Under the pieces are notes generated by a model. It was not told the DNA's origin. It did no database searches and worked only from the letters and a program-made list of their open reading frames with translations. A DNA stretch of 64,000 bases from Mycolicibacter hiberniae (lineage in GTDB: Bacteria; Actinomycetota; Actinomycetes; Mycobacteriales; Mycobacteriaceae), in contig NZ_AP022609.1 of NCBI RefSeq assembly GCF_010729485.1, forward strand, positions 310,001-374,000, given 5' to 3'. Positions within the stretch are counted from its first letter, which is position 1, and every line of letters starts with the position of its first letter. Position numbers and translations under genes: made by a program. This document shows, piece by piece, positions 1 to 10,306 of the stretch.

Positions 1-1764
1 CTGTGGTCGGTGTTGCGTCCCCACCGTGCGGCGGCGCTGCTGTTGGCGTTGGCCGTCGTGGTCGAAAACGCCGCCCGGCTGGCGGTGCCGCTGCTGGCGC
101 AGCGGGGTATCGACCGGGGTATCCCGCCGATCGCCCAGGACGGCTCGACCCGGGAGCTGGGTGTCATCGTGGGTGCGCTCGCCCTGGTGGTGCTCACCCA
201 GGCCGGCACCCGGCTGGTGTTCCTGCAGTGGTCGGGCAGGATCGGCCAGCAGGTGCTGTTGGCGTTGCGGCGGCGGGTGTTCCGGCATTTTCAGCAGCTG
301 GACGTGGCGTTCCACGAGCGCTACACCTCGGGCCGCGTGGTGAGCCGGCTGACCAACGACGTCGACGCGATCCAGGAGCTGCTGCAGTCCGGGCTCGACG
401 GGCTGATCAGTGCCGCGCTGACGATGGCAGGCACCGCGGTGCTGCTCGTCATCCTGGACTGGCGCCTGGGCCTGATGTGTCTGACCGCCTTCCCGGCGCT
501 GGTGGGGCTGCTGCGCTGGTTCCAGGGCGAGTCCGCCAAGACCTACACCGCGGTCCGCGAGCAGGCCGCCCGGGTGATCGTGAAGTTCACCGAGACCATG
601 ACCGGGATCAAGGCGGTCCAGGCCTACCGCTGCGAGGACCGCAATCAGCAGGCCTTCGCCGACATCGCCGACCGCTACCGCGCGGTCAATGAGCAGGCGT
701 TCAAACTCGTTGCGATCTTCAGTCCGGGCATCAAACTGGTCGGCAACCTCACCACCGGGGTGGTGCTGCTCTACGGTGGCTGGCGGGTCCTGCATGGGCA
801 CATGACGATCGGGACGTTCACCGCGTTCCTGCTGTATCTGCGGATGTTCTTCGACCCGATGCAGGACATCAGCCAGTTCCTCAACATCTTCTCCTCGGCG
901 ACGTCAGCGCTGCAGAAGCTGGCCGGTGTGCTCGCCGAAACACCCACGGTCACCGATCCGCCCGCCCCGCAGACGGCCCGCCTCCCCGAGCCGGTACGCG
1001 GTGAGATCGCGTTGACCGATGTGCATTTCGGCTACCGCGACCGCCGATCGGTGCTGGCGGGGTTGTCGCTGCACATCCCAGCCGGCCAGACCGTTGCGCT
1101 GGTCGGCGACACCGGCGCCGGCAAGTCCACCATCGCCAAACTGATCGCCCGGTTCTACGACCCGGTGTCGGGAGCGGTGACACTCGACGGCGTCGACCTG
1201 CGTGCGCTCACCCAGGCGACGCTGCGGCGTCACGTGGTGATGGTCACCCAGGAGAACTTCCTGTTCGCCGGGACCGTCGCGGACAACATCCGGTTCGGCA
1301 GCCCCGAGGCGACCGACGCGCAGGTGGCCGCTGCGGCGCGCAGCGTGGGCGCGGACGCGTTCGTCACCGCGCTGCCGGACGGCTACGGCACGGAGGTCGC
1401 CCAACGGGGCGGGCGACTGTCGGCCGGCCAACGCCAGCTGGTCGCTTTCGCCCGCGCCTTCCTCGCCGACCCGGCGGTGCTGATCCTCGACGAGGCGACC
1501 TCGGCGCTGGACATCCCCGGCGAGCGGATGGTGCAGCAGGCGCTGCGCAGCGTGCTGGCCCGGCGGACCGCCCTGGTGATCGCCCATCGGCTCTCGACGG
1601 TCGAGATCGCCGACCGGGTCCTGGTGATCGAAGGCGGGCGGATCGTCGAGGACGGGCCGCCGGGGGAGCTGATCCGGGCCGAGGGCCACTACGCGGCCCT
1701 GCACAGCGCCTGGCTACGGTCCCTGGCGGAAAACACCGGGACAGGGCCGCCGACAGCAAATTAA
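1..1764 (+). CDS. ABC exporter (membrane domain plus ATPase), 5' end outside window
   Basis: The frame is open from base 1 without a stop, so the gene probably begins upstream; a GTG at 10 is only a possible internal start. The visible 587 codons hold a hydrophobic exporter-type membrane domain (about residues 1-300) followed by a nucleotide-binding domain with Walker A GDTGAGKST near residue 370, Q-loop VTQEN, signature LSAGQ, Walker B LILDEATSALD and the H-loop in IAHRLS. All ATPase motifs are intact. The family exports drugs or lipids as a dimer or as a fused double protein. The order and wording of the motifs resemble the second half of M. tuberculosis Rv0194 (a fused multidrug exporter), so this may be the C-terminal half of a fusion or the second gene of a pair. 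Substrate unknown. Confidence 0.9.
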   Translation: MWSVLRPHRAAALLLALAVVVENAARLAVPLLAQRGIDRGIPPIAQDGSTRELGVIVGALALVVLTQAGTRLVFLQWSGRIGQQVLLALRRRVFRHFQQLDVAFHERYTSGRVVSRLTNDVDAIQELLQSGLDGLISAALTMAGTAVLLVILDWRLGLMCLTAFPALVGLLRWFQGESAKTYTAVREQAARVIVKFTETMTGIKAVQAYRCEDRNQQAFADIADRYRAVNEQAFKLVAIFSPGIKLVGNLTTGVVLLYGGWRVLHGHMTIGTFTAFLLYLRMFFDPMQDISQFLNIFSSATSALQKLAGVLAETPTVTDPPAPQTARLPEPVRGEIALTDVHFGYRDRRSVLAGLSLHIPAGQTVALVGDTGAGKSTIAKLIARFYDPVSGAVTLDGVDLRALTQATLRRHVVMVTQENFLFAGTVADNIRFGSPEATDAQVAAAARSVGADAFVTALPDGYGTEVAQRGGRLSAGQRQLVAFARAFLADPAVLILDEATSALDIPGERMVQQALRSVLARRTALVIAHRLSTVEIADRVLVIEGGRIVEDGPPGELIRAEGHYAALHSAWLRSLAENTGTGPPTAN

Positions 1765-1792
1765 ATTCAGGCGAATTCGAATCCAACGATGT

Positions 1793-1824
1793 GCAAAGAT
1801 CGGCCCGTAGGCCGCAAAGATCTT
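1793..1824. repeat. Short direct repeat GCAAAGATC x2
   Basis: The nonamer GCAAAGATC occurs twice in the 166-base gap after the ABC exporter, with starts about 23 bases apart, flanking a short GGCC-rich stretch. Its spacing of roughly two helical turns would suit a regulator site for the downstream permease, but no family can be named. It could also be chance. Confidence 0.25.
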
Positions 1825-1871
1825 GCAAACGCCGCGGTGCGCGGGTTCGCCACCCACTTAGGCTCACCGCC

Positions 1872-1934
1872 GTGACGGTCACATCGAACGCTCAGGACAC
1901 CACGATTGCCGAGGCCGCCAAGGTAGCGGCGTGA
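1872..1934 (+). CDS. Possible 20-codon upstream ORF coupled to the EamA gene
   Basis: A GTG at 1872 opens a 20-codon frame that ends with TGA at 1932-1934. The stop overlaps the GTG start of the next gene as GTGA, the arrangement typical of translational coupling. The predicted peptide is polar and ends in an Ala/Lys-rich stretch; I do not recognise it. It has no strong ribosome binding site. It could be a leader peptide, the relic of a larger gene, or chance; nothing but the overlap supports it. Confidence 0.2.
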   Translation: MTVTSNAQDTTIAEAAKVAA

Positions 1935-2785
1935 TCGGCTCGCCGGCAGCGCAGGGCTTGGCGTTGGCTTCGGCGACCAGTTTCGGGATCAGCGACTTCG
2001 TGGGCGGTGTCGCGTCCCGGCGGGTCGCCGCGCTTCGCGTTGTCCTGGTGTCCACCCCGGTATCGATGGTGATGCTGGGGATCCTCGCGCTGATCGGCGG
2101 CGGACGGGTCACGACGGCGGCCGTGGTCCTGGGCATGCTCGGTGGCCTCAGCCAGGCGCTGGGGATCTGGTCGTTCTACGCGGCCATGGCCGCCGGCCCG
2201 ATCTCGGTGGTGTCGCCGCTGGCCGCTGTGGTGGACGCCAGCGTCCCGGTGTGTATCGGGCGGATTCTGGGCGAGCGGCCCGGGTTGCTTGCCAGCGCGG
2301 GCATCGCGGTGGCACTGGGAGCGGTGGTGCTGATCAGCTGGCATGCCGGCGACGGCGGCGCCGTGCGGCAGGGCCTGACCCGCGGGGTGGTCTGGCTGAC
2401 CATCGGATCGGGAGTGGCGCTGGGGCTGAACTTCGTCTTCCTGGATCGCACGCCCGCGGACGCCGGCCTGTGGCCGCTGCTGTTCGCACGGGGGGCGGCC
2501 ACCGTGCTGGTGATCGCGGTCGCAGCGCTGAGCCGCAACCTTCGGGTGCCGACCGGCACGCCGCTGCGGCTGGCTTTCGTGATCGCGCTGCTCGACACCG
2601 CCGCCAATGTCACCATGCTGTTCGCTCTGCAGCTCTCGTTGTTGTCCCTGGCCAGCGTGCTGATCTCGCTGTATCCGGCGGCCACCGTGGTCTTGGCGGT
2701 GGCGGTGCTGCGGGAGCGGGTGCGCCCGCGGCAGGTGGCCGGGATGGTTCTGGCCGCGGTGGCGGTCGCGATGATCACCGGGTAA
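1931..2785 (+). CDS. EamA/DMT-family permease
   Basis: This 284-residue protein is almost wholly hydrophobic, with about ten predicted membrane segments in two repeated halves, as expected for the drug/metabolite transporter superfamily (EamA domains). The N-terminal part carries the family's typical ATSFGISDFVGG segment, and each half ends with an LGAVVL or LAAVAVAMI-like helix. Members move metabolites, amino acids or drugs across the inner membrane; the substrate cannot be told here. The start is taken as the GTG at 1931 because it overlaps the stop of a short upstream frame and begins just before the first helix. It ends 26 bases from the convergent accD3 end, with no clear terminator hairpin between them. 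Confidence 0.85.
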   Translation: MIGSPAAQGLALASATSFGISDFVGGVASRRVAALRVVLVSTPVSMVMLGILALIGGGRVTTAAVVLGMLGGLSQALGIWSFYAAMAAGPISVVSPLAAVVDASVPVCIGRILGERPGLLASAGIAVALGAVVLISWHAGDGGAVRQGLTRGVVWLTIGSGVALGLNFVFLDRTPADAGLWPLLFARGAATVLVIAVAALSRNLRVPTGTPLRLAFVIALLDTAANVTMLFALQLSLLSLASVLISLYPAATVVLAVAVLRERVRPRQVAGMVLAAVAVAMITG

Positions 2786-2811
2786 CTCGGCTGTCACGTC
2801 GGTCTCGACGA

Positions 2812-4290
2812 TCAGTCCGGCAACCCGATGCGGCCATAGCGCTGCAGACGGGTCGCCAGCCGCTCCTCGGCGGGCACCCCGCGCAGCGCGTGCAGCTCCA
2901 CGGCGATGGCCCGCGACATCCGCTTGGCGAAAGCGATCGGCTCCGCGGCGGCATCCGGGTCCTCGCCCACGATCACGTCCACGATTCCGTGCTGCTGCAG
3001 ATCCTGCGAACGGATGCCCTGGGCGGCGGAGAGCTCTGCGGCGTGCCCCGTGTCGCGGAACACGATGGCGCTGGCCCCCTCGGGCGGCAGCGGCGCCAGC
3101 CAGCCGTGCAGCGCGGCCAGCACCCGATCGGCCGGCACCATCGCCAACGCCGGGCCGCCACTGCCCTGACCCAGCAGCACCGACACCGTCGGCACCTCCA
3201 GCGTGACGAGCTCGGCCAGGCACGCCGCGATCTGGCCCGCCAAGCCGCCCTGCTCGGCCTCCACCGACAGCGCAGGACCCGGGGTGTCGATGACCAGCAC
3301 CAGCGGCAGCCGCAGACCCGCGGCCAGCGCCATGCCCCGGCGGGCGTCGCGCAACGCGACCGGATCGGTCAGGCGGTCCGCGCCGCGGAGCTGCCCCAGG
3401 ACCACCGCCGGCTGACCGCCGAAGCGGGCCAGCGCCAGCAGGATGGTGGCGCCGCGTTCGGTGCTGCCGGTGCCCGACAGGAAGACCCGCTCGGTGGCCC
3501 CGTGCCGCAGCAGAAACCCCGCCCCCGGCCGATCCGGACGCCGCGACGCGCACACCGAATCCCACGCCGGGATGTCGGGAATCGGCGCAGCGGCCGGCTT
3601 CGCCGGCGCCGGGCCCGGATCATCGAGCAGCACCTTCAGCGCCCGCGCACAGATGCGCCGCAACCACTTCACCGGGATCACGCCGTCGATGACGCCGTGG
3701 GCCTGCAGATTCTCGGCGGTCTGGACGCCCGGCGGAAACGGCGCGCCGTAGAGCTGTTCGTAGACGCGCGGGCCCAGAAACCCCACCAGCGCCCCGGGCT
3801 CGGCCAAGGTGACGTGCCCCAGGGAACCCCAGGAGGCGAACACCCCGCCGGTGGTGGGGTGGCGCAGATAAACGAGGTAGGGCAGGTGCGCCCGCTTGTG
3901 CAGTTGCACCGCGGCGGCGATCTTGACCATCTGCAGGAACGCGACGGTGCCCTCCTGCATCCGGGTGCCGCCCGAACTGGGCGACGCCAGCACGGGCAGC
4001 CGCTCGGCGGTGGCCCGCCGGATCGCGGCGGTGATCCGCTCGGCGGCGGCCACCCCGATCGAGCCGGCCAGGAAGTCGAAGTCGCTGGCGATCACCGCCA
4101 CCCGCCGGCCATTGATCCGGCCTTCGCCGGTGAGCACCGCTTCGTCGCGCCCGGTGGCCCGTCGGGCGGCGGCCAGCTCGGCGGCGTAGCCGGCACCGAC
4201 CGGTATGGCCAGCGGCTCGGCGTCCCAACTGAGGAACGTGCCGCGGTCCAATACGGCGTCGCGTAGTTCGTCGGCCCCGGTCCGGCTCAC
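2812..4290 (-). CDS. accD3: Acyl-CoA carboxylase carboxyltransferase, AccD3 type
   Basis: A 492-residue carboxyltransferase carrying both the beta-like and alpha-like crotonase-fold halves on one chain. It transfers the carboxyl group from carboxybiotin to an acyl-CoA. Recognisable segments are the oxyanion region SPSSGGTRMQEG, the GGVFASWGSLG loop and, in the second half, LLGQGSGGPALAM, which closely match what I recall of M. tuberculosis AccD3 (Rv0904c, about 495 residues). The frame stays open upstream to an ATG at 4320, but that would overlap the divergent echA6 start; the GTG at 4290 gives the family's usual N-terminus (VSRTGADELRDAVLDRG) and leaves 28 bases between the two divergent starts. 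The acyl-CoA substrate of AccD3 has not, to my knowledge, been settled. Confidence 0.92.
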   Translation of the reverse strand: MSRTGADELRDAVLDRGTFLSWDAEPLAIPVGAGYAAELAAARRATGRDEAVLTGEGRINGRRVAVIASDFDFLAGSIGVAAAERITAAIRRATAERLPVLASPSSGGTRMQEGTVAFLQMVKIAAAVQLHKRAHLPYLVYLRHPTTGGVFASWGSLGHVTLAEPGALVGFLGPRVYEQLYGAPFPPGVQTAENLQAHGVIDGVIPVKWLRRICARALKVLLDDPGPAPAKPAAAPIPDIPAWDSVCASRRPDRPGAGFLLRHGATERVFLSGTGSTERGATILLALARFGGQPAVVLGQLRGADRLTDPVALRDARRGMALAAGLRLPLVLVIDTPGPALSVEAEQGGLAGQIAACLAELVTLEVPTVSVLLGQGSGGPALAMVPADRVLAALHGWLAPLPPEGASAIVFRDTGHAAELSAAQGIRSQDLQQHGIVDVIVGEDPDAAAEPIAFAKRMSRAIAVELHALRGVPAEERLATRLQRYGRIGLPD

Positions 4291-4318
4291 ACCGAAAGCG
4301 TAATTAGGCTGGGATGCC

Positions 4319-5050
4319 ATGATCGGTGTTACCCGCGACGAAGCCGTCACCACTATCGAATTGCAGCGTCCGGAGCGGCGCAACGCGCTCAATTCCCAGC
4401 TCGTCACGGAACTGCGCGAGGCCATCGTGGACGCGGCCGACCACGACGTCCGGGCTATCGTGCTGACCGGGCAGGGCACGGTGTTCTGCGCCGGCGCGGA
4501 CCTGTCCGGCGACGCCTTCGCCGCGGACTACCCCGACAAGCTGCGCGCCCTGCACCAGAGCATCAGTGACGTACCGGTGCCGGTGATCGGTGCCATCAAC
4601 GGGGCGGCGATCGGCGCCGGCCTGCAGTTGGCCATGGTCTGCGACCTGCGGGTGGTGGCGCCTGAGGCGTACTTCCAGTTCCCGGTGGCCAAGTACGGCC
4701 TGGCGCTGGACAACTGGAGCATCCGCCGGCTGTCCACGCTGGCCGGCTATGGCCGGGCGCGGGCGATGATGCTGACCGCCGAGAAGCTGACCGCCGAGAC
4801 GGCACTGCTGACCGGGATGGCCAACCGGCTGGGCACCCTCGCCGATGCGCAGGCCTGGGCACATGAGATCGCCGGGCTGGCACCACTGGCCTTGCAGCAC
4901 GCCAAGCGGGTGCTCAACGACGACGGCGCCTACGAGGAACAGCAACCGATCCACAAGGAACTGTTCGACCGGGCCTGGAGCAGCCAAGACGTCATCGAGG
5001 CCCAGGTGGCGCGGGTGCAGAAGCGGCCGCCGAAGTTCCAGGGCGCCTGA
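4319..5050 (+). CDS. echA6: EchA6-type acyl-CoA shuttle (crotonase fold)
   Basis: A 243-residue crotonase-fold protein nearly identical in layout to M. tuberculosis EchA6 (Rv0905). The oxyanion-hole segments are present (FCAGADLSG and [13 protein letters not shown]), but neither of the two glutamates expected of a working enoyl-CoA hydratase is at its place (the region reads [20 protein letters not shown]). This fits the known view that EchA6 is not a hydratase but binds long-chain acyl-CoA and feeds it to the FAS-II mycolic acid pathway. It is divergent from accD3 with a 28-base gap, as in M. tuberculosis, so the two probably share a promoter region. Start ATG at 4319. Confidence 0.93.
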   Translation: MIGVTRDEAVTTIELQRPERRNALNSQLVTELREAIVDAADHDVRAIVLTGQGTVFCAGADLSGDAFAADYPDKLRALHQSISDVPVPVIGAINGAAIGAGLQLAMVCDLRVVAPEAYFQFPVAKYGLALDNWSIRRLSTLAGYGRARAMMLTAEKLTAETALLTGMANRLGTLADAQAWAHEIAGLAPLALQHAKRVLNDDGAYEEQQPIHKELFDRAWSSQDVIEAQVARVQKRPPKFQGA

Positions 5051-5126
5051 CGCGGCGATCGCGACGCGGTGATGGCAAACGCGGGCCGAACCGGGGGATG
5101 CGGGTCAGCGCCATAGACTCGACGGC

Positions 5127-6293
5127 ATGCTGCGCGGTGCACTTCGACTGGCGGGGGCAACAGCATCCCTGGCCGCTGGCGGCTGGACGCTGCGCGCCCT
5201 GCGCGGCACGCCCGCCGCGCTGGGAGCGGCGCCCAGCGCCATCGATGCGGTGGCCAGCCGGTCGAGCCACTACCGCGACGGCGTCTTCCACAACCTGGAA
5301 CGCGCCTCGGTGGTCAACATGGACCTCGAACAACGGCGGCTGATACTGCGCGAGTTGTTCGCCGACCGCGACGGACGGCGGCCGGGCGCGCCGATACCGC
5401 TTGAAGAGCCCGACTTCGGGATCGACGGCGCGCCGCTGGCCGTCACCTGGCTGGGCCACGCGACCGCGCTGGTGGAGATCGACGGCTACCGGGTCCTGAC
5501 CGACCCGGTCTGGAGCGAACGCTGCTCGCCGTCGGACGCCGTGGGGCCCCGACGGCTGCACCCGCCGCCGGTGGGAATCGGGGCGCTGCCGGCGGTCGAC
5601 GCGATCGTGATCAGCCACGACCACTACGACCACCTCGACATCGACACCGTCACCGCGCTCGCGCGCAGCCAGCGGGCACCGTTCGTCGCGCCGCTGGGCG
5701 TCGGGGCGCACCTGCGGGCCTGGGGCATCCCGGCACAGCGGGTCATCGAACTCGACTGGGACGAGCACACCACGCTCGGCGATCTCACCGTGACCTGCAC
5801 CCCGGCGCGGCACTTCTCCGGGCGTTTCTTCACGCGCAACCAGACGCTGTGGGCGTCGTGGGCGATCGTCGGGCCACAGCACCGGGTCTATTTCGGCGGC
5901 GACAGCGGCTACACCGGCAGCTTTGCCCGCATCGGTGCCGACCATGGACCGTTCGATCTCACGCTGTTGCCGATCGGGGCCTATAACAGCGCCTGGCCGG
6001 ACGTCCACATGAACCCCGAGGAGGCGGTCCGGGCGCACCTCGATCTGAACGGCTCGGAGCCCGGGCTGCTGGTGCCGATTCACTGGGGAACGTTCCGGTT
6101 GGCGCCGCACCGATGGGATGAGCCGGTGGAACGGCTGATCGCCGCTGCCGACGCCGCCGGGGTGACGGTGGCGGTGCCCAAACCCGGCGGTTCAGTGAGG
6201 CTCGACGAAGGAGAGGTGAAGCTGGGACCGCCGCAGGGGACCGGCGGCCGGGTGCAAGCCGGGGCCCCCGCAACGGCGTGGTGGAGGTCCTAG
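5127..6293 (+). CDS. Metallo-beta-lactamase-fold hydrolase (Rv0906-like)
   Basis: A 388-residue protein with the metallo-beta-lactamase fold of the UlaG/NAPE-phospholipase D branch. The metal motif SHDHYDHLD lies near residue 160, a further metal region is GGDSGYTG, and the C-terminal ligand is in VPIHWGTF. The N-terminus (LRGALRLAGATASLAAGG) is hydrophobic and could be a membrane anchor or signal. Related enzymes hydrolyse phosphodiesters of lipids; the true substrate is unknown. Position and neighbours match Rv0906 between echA6 and the serine hydrolase. The next gene starts five bases after its stop, so the two are likely co-transcribed. Confidence 0.85.
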   Translation: MLRGALRLAGATASLAAGGWTLRALRGTPAALGAAPSAIDAVASRSSHYRDGVFHNLERASVVNMDLEQRRLILRELFADRDGRRPGAPIPLEEPDFGIDGAPLAVTWLGHATALVEIDGYRVLTDPVWSERCSPSDAVGPRRLHPPPVGIGALPAVDAIVISHDHYDHLDIDTVTALARSQRAPFVAPLGVGAHLRAWGIPAQRVIELDWDEHTTLGDLTVTCTPARHFSGRFFTRNQTLWASWAIVGPQHRVYFGGDSGYTGSFARIGADHGPFDLTLLPIGAYNSAWPDVHMNPEEAVRAHLDLNGSEPGLLVPIHWGTFRLAPHRWDEPVERLIAAADAAGVTVAVPKPGGSVRLDEGEVKLGPPQGTGGRVQAGAPATAWWRS

Positions 6294-6297
6294 CCCC

Positions 6298-7866
6298 ATG
6301 ATCAGGTGGGCTGCCACGGTCGGGGCCGCCGTATTGGCCGTTGCTCTGACCGCGTGCGTTCCGGTGGCGAACCCGCGTGAGCTGTCCGAAACCCCGCCGA
6401 ACGAGGTGTCGGGCGTCGACATCCCGGTCGGGCGGGTCGACGCCGCGGTGGGCCGGCTCGACGGGCTGGCGCGCGATCTGCTGGACAGCACCGGAATCCC
6501 CGGCCTGGCCGTCGCAGTCGTGCACGGCGGGAAGACCGTGTACGCGCGGGGATTCGGCGTCCGCGACACCGGCAGGCCGGGGCCGGACAATGCGGTGAAC
6601 GCCGACACGGTGTTTCAGCTGGCGTCGCTGTCCAAATCGGTCGGCGCCACCGTGGTGGCGCAGCAGGTCGGTGCGGGGGCCGTCGCCTGGGACACCCCCG
6701 TGGTGACGCAGCTGCCGTGGTTTGAGCTGGCGGATCCCTACGTCACCGAACACCTCACCATCGCTGATCTGTATGCGCACCGGTCGGGCTTGCCCGACCA
6801 TGCGGGCGATGGGCTCGAAGACCTCGGGTACGGCCGCCGGGAGGTGCTGGAGCGGCTCAAATATCTTCCGCTGGCCCCGTTCCGCAGCAGCTACGCCTAC
6901 ACCAACTTCGGGGTGACGGCCGCCGCGGAGGCGGTGGCCGCGGCCGCCGGCGTCGGGTGGGAGCAGCTGTCGGCCGACGTGTTGTACCGGCCACTGGGGA
7001 TGGCGTCGACCAGCTCCCGCTACGCGGACTTCGTTGCGCAGCCCAACCGCGCGGCAACCCATGTCAAGGTCGGCAACGGCTACCAGCCCCGGTATCAACG
7101 CAACCCCGATGCCCAGTCCCCGGCCGGCGGGGTCAGTTCGTCGGTGAACGACATGGCGCGTTGGCTGGCCATGGTGCTGGCCGGCGGCAGCCATGACGGC
7201 AGCCGAATCATCGAAGCCCAGGCGCTGCTGCCGGCCATCACCGCGCAGATCGTCAGTGCCCCCGCTGGAGTCGGTACGGCCCGGCCCGGCTTCTACGGCG
7301 AGGGCTTCAACGTGTCGATCACCTCATCGGGGCGTACCCAGTACGGCCACTCGGGTGCCTTTCTGCTGGGGGCGGCGACCGCGTTCGCGGCGCTGCCGTC
7401 CCAGGACGTCGGCATCGTCGTGCTGACCAACGCCACCCCGATCGGCGTCCCGGAGACCCTGATCGCCCAATTCCTGGACCTGGTCCAGTACGGCGAGATC
7501 CGCTCGGACTGGGCAGCGCTGTACCGCGAGGCGATGGCGCCGATGTTGCAGCCCGAAGGCGCGCTGGTCGGGGCGCAACCGCCGGCGAATCCGGCGCCCG
7601 CCCGCCCGTTGTCCGAGTACGTCGGCTCGTACGCCAACCCCTACTGGGGGCCGGCAACCGTGCGCGAGGACCAGGGGGCACTCGAGGTCGTGCTGGGACC
7701 GCAACGCCGACGCTTCCGGCTGGCCCACTACGACGGTGACACCTTCACGTTCGCCGTGCAGGGCGAAAACGCGCCCGAGGGAACCATTTCCAAGGCCGAG
7801 TTCACCAAGGACGCCCTTGAGCTGGAATTCTTCGATCACGACGAGCTGGGAAGGTTCACCCGTTGA
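6298..7866 (+). CDS. Exported serine hydrolase, class C beta-lactamase fold (Rv0907-like lipoprotein)
   Basis: A 522-residue protein of the beta-lactamase/D-Ala-D-Ala carboxypeptidase superfamily. It begins with a lipoprotein signal ending in the lipobox LTAC (about residues 16-19). The catalytic SxxK is in LASLSKSVG near residue 120, the YxN motif in YAYTNFG near residue 200, and the third motif is HSG in YGHSGAF. A smaller C-terminal beta-rich domain follows. Members cut peptidoglycan peptides, beta-lactams or esters; here it is probably anchored to the outer face of the membrane. Its last bases overlap the start of ctpE (TTGA), matching the Rv0907-ctpE order in M. tuberculosis. Confidence 0.87.
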   Translation: MIRWAATVGAAVLAVALTACVPVANPRELSETPPNEVSGVDIPVGRVDAAVGRLDGLARDLLDSTGIPGLAVAVVHGGKTVYARGFGVRDTGRPGPDNAVNADTVFQLASLSKSVGATVVAQQVGAGAVAWDTPVVTQLPWFELADPYVTEHLTIADLYAHRSGLPDHAGDGLEDLGYGRREVLERLKYLPLAPFRSSYAYTNFGVTAAAEAVAAAAGVGWEQLSADVLYRPLGMASTSSRYADFVAQPNRAATHVKVGNGYQPRYQRNPDAQSPAGGVSSSVNDMARWLAMVLAGGSHDGSRIIEAQALLPAITAQIVSAPAGVGTARPGFYGEGFNVSITSSGRTQYGHSGAFLLGAATAFAALPSQDVGIVVLTNATPIGVPETLIAQFLDLVQYGEIRSDWAALYREAMAPMLQPEGALVGAQPPANPAPARPLSEYVGSYANPYWGPATVREDQGALEVVLGPQRRRFRLAHYDGDTFTFAVQGENAPEGTISKAEFTKDALELEFFDHDELGRFTR

Positions 7867-10280
7867 CCGCCGCGCGAACAGCCCAAGGCCTGACCGACGC
7901 TGAAGTCGCCCAACGCGTCGCGCAGGGGCAGACCAACGACATTCCGGCGCGGGCCGCACGCAGCGTCCGCGAGATCATTCGCGCCAATGTGTTCACCCGG
8001 ATCAACGCCATCCTGGGTGTGCTGCTGGCCATCGTGCTCACCACGGGCTCGCTGATCAACGGGCTGTTCGGGCTGCTGATCTTCTTCAACAGTGTCATCG
8101 GCATGGTGCAGGAGATCCGGGCCAAACAGACCTTGGACAAGCTGGCCATCGTCGGTCAGGCGAAGCCGGTGGTGCGCAGGCAATCTGGGACGCAGCAGCT
8201 CCTGCCCGCGCAGGTGGTGCTCGACGACATCATCGAACTGGGGCCGGGGGATCAGATCGTCGTCGACGGCGAGATCGTCGAATCTGCAGGCCTGGAGGTC
8301 GACGAGTCCCTGCTCACCGGCGAGAACGATCCGATCGGCAAAGACGGCGGCGAACAGGTGCTCTCGGGCAGCTTCGTGGTGTCCGGCAGCGCCGCCTACC
8401 GGGCCACCCGGGTGGGCAGGGAAGCCTATGCGGCCAGGTTGGCAGAGGAGGCCAGCAAGTTCACGCTGGTGCGATCCGAGCTTCGCAGCGGCATCGATCA
8501 GATCCTGAAATTCATCACCTACCTGCTGATCCCGGCCGGCCTGCTGATCATCTACACGCAGTTGTTCACCACCGGCGTGGGCTGGCGGGAGTCGGTGCTG
8601 GCGATGGTGGGCGCCCTGGTGCCGATGGTCCCCGAGGGCCTGGTGCTGATGACGTCGCTGGCGTTCGCGGTCGGTGTGGTGCGACTGGGGAAACGCCAGT
8701 GTCTGGTGCAGGAACTGCCCGCCATCGAAGGGCTGGCCCGCGTCGATGTGGTCTGTGCCGACAAGACCGGCACCCTGACCGAGAACGGTATGCGGGTCGC
8801 TGAGGTTGTCGAACTTCCTGGCGCCGAAGGCCTTCCGGTACGCCAGGCGCTGGCCGCGCTGGCCGCCGCGGACTCGCACCCCAACGCCAGCATCCAGGCG
8901 ATCGGTGGCGCGTTCCCCACATCGCCGGGCTGGAGGCAGAGCGCATGCGCGCCCTTCAAGTCGGCGACGAAGTGGAGCGGCGTCTCCTTCCACGAGCACG
9001 GGAACTGGGTGATCGGGGCTCCGGACGTGCTGCTCGAACCTTCGTCGGCGGCGGCCGAACAAGCCGAACAGATCGGGGCGCGCGGCCTTCGGGTGCTTCT
9101 GGTGGGAACCTGCGACCAGTCGGTCGACCACCCCGACGCGCCCGGGAACGTGACCCCGGTGGCGTTGGTGGTGCTCGAGCAGAAGCTGCGCCCCGACGCC
9201 CGGGATACCTTGGATTACTTTGCCGCGCAGGAAGTGTCGGTGAAGGTTATCTCCGGGGACAACGCGATGTCGGTGGGCGCGGTGGCTGCGGAGCTGGGGC
9301 TGTCCGCAGATGCCGTGGATGCCCGCAAACTGCCCACTGAGCCCGACCGGCTGGCGGGCGTCCTGGAGGAACACACCGTGTTCGGCCGGGTGCGCCCCGA
9401 CCAGAAGCGGGCCATGGTGCACGCACTGCAGTCACGTGACCACACGGTGGCGATGACCGGTGACGGTGTCAACGACGTGCTGGCACTCAAGGACGCCGAC
9501 ATCGGCGTCGCGATGGGCGCCGGGAGTTCGGCGGCCCGCGCGGTGGCCCAGATCGTGTTGCTGGACAACAAGTTCGCCACCTTGCCCTACGTGGTGGGCG
9601 AGGGGCGCCGGGTGATCGGCAACATCGAGCGGGTGGCCAACCTGTTCTTGACCAAAACGGTGTATTCGGTGCTGCTGGCACTGCTGGTGGGGCTGGTGGG
9701 GCTGGCATCGGCCCTGTTCGGCACCAAGCCGTTGCTCTACCCCTTCCAGCCGATCCACGTCACCGTCGCGGCGTGGTTCACCATCGGGATCCCGGCGTTC
9801 ATCCTGTCGCTGGCGCCCAACAACGAGCGGGCCCACCCGGGATTCGTGCGCCGGGTGATGAGCGGGGCACTGCCCGCAGGCATCGTGGTGGGCATCGCCA
9901 CCTTCTCGTCCTACCTGGTGGCCTACCGCGGCAGCGAAGCCACGCCGGTCCAGCAGATTCAGGCCTCCACCAGTGCCTTGATCACCTTGTTGGTCACGGC
10001 GGGATGGGTGCTGGCGGTGGTGGCCCGGCCCTATCAGTGGTGGCGGCTGTTGCTGGTCATCAGCTGCGGACTGGCCTACGTGGCGATCTTCGCGATGCCT
10101 CTGACCCGGGAGAAGTTCCTGCTGGATCCCTCCAATGTGGCGCTGACCCTGCTGGCGCTGGGCATCGGCGTACTCGGCGCCGCCGTGATCGAAGCGATGT
10201 GGTGGGCACGGGGCGGCATGCTCGGTGAGCAGCCGAAGTTGTGGCGGGACTCGGCAACGACCACAATGACCCAGCGATAA
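7863..10280 (+). CDS. ctpE: P-type cation-transporting ATPase CtpE
   Basis: An 805-residue P2-like ATPase. In order: actuator motif [10 protein letters not shown], membrane helix with PEGLVL instead of the CPC of heavy-metal pumps, phosphorylation site [12 protein letters not shown] near residue 300, nucleotide-domain [14 protein letters not shown] segment, hinge [16 protein letters not shown], and six C-terminal membrane segments. It is the clear counterpart of M. tuberculosis CtpE (Rv0908); CtpE of M. smegmatis has been reported to take up calcium. The TTG start at 7863 overlaps the stop of the preceding gene (TTGA), pointing to translational coupling. No metal-binding N-terminal domain is present. 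Confidence 0.94.
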   Translation: MTAARTAQGLTDAEVAQRVAQGQTNDIPARAARSVREIIRANVFTRINAILGVLLAIVLTTGSLINGLFGLLIFFNSVIGMVQEIRAKQTLDKLAIVGQAKPVVRRQSGTQQLLPAQVVLDDIIELGPGDQIVVDGEIVESAGLEVDESLLTGENDPIGKDGGEQVLSGSFVVSGSAAYRATRVGREAYAARLAEEASKFTLVRSELRSGIDQILKFITYLLIPAGLLIIYTQLFTTGVGWRESVLAMVGALVPMVPEGLVLMTSLAFAVGVVRLGKRQCLVQELPAIEGLARVDVVCADKTGTLTENGMRVAEVVELPGAEGLPVRQALAALAAADSHPNASIQAIGGAFPTSPGWRQSACAPFKSATKWSGVSFHEHGNWVIGAPDVLLEPSSAAAEQAEQIGARGLRVLLVGTCDQSVDHPDAPGNVTPVALVVLEQKLRPDARDTLDYFAAQEVSVKVISGDNAMSVGAVAAELGLSADAVDARKLPTEPDRLAGVLEEHTVFGRVRPDQKRAMVHALQSRDHTVAMTGDGVNDVLALKDADIGVAMGAGSSAARAVAQIVLLDNKFATLPYVVGEGRRVIGNIERVANLFLTKTVYSVLLALLVGLVGLASALFGTKPLLYPFQPIHVTVAAWFTIGIPAFILSLAPNNERAHPGFVRRVMSGALPAGIVVGIATFSSYLVAYRGSEATPVQQIQASTSALITLLVTAGWVLAVVARPYQWWRLLLVISCGLAYVAIFAMPLTREKFLLDPSNVALTLLALGIGVLGAAVIEAMWWARGGMLGEQPKLWRDSATTTMTQR

Positions 10281-10306
10281 ACCGCGACACAAGGGGAAAG
10301 CACGAC

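Noticed and set aside
4291..4479. N-terminal extension of AccD3 up to 4479
   Set aside because: It runs through the divergent echA6 start and coding region and does not match the AccD3 N-terminus.
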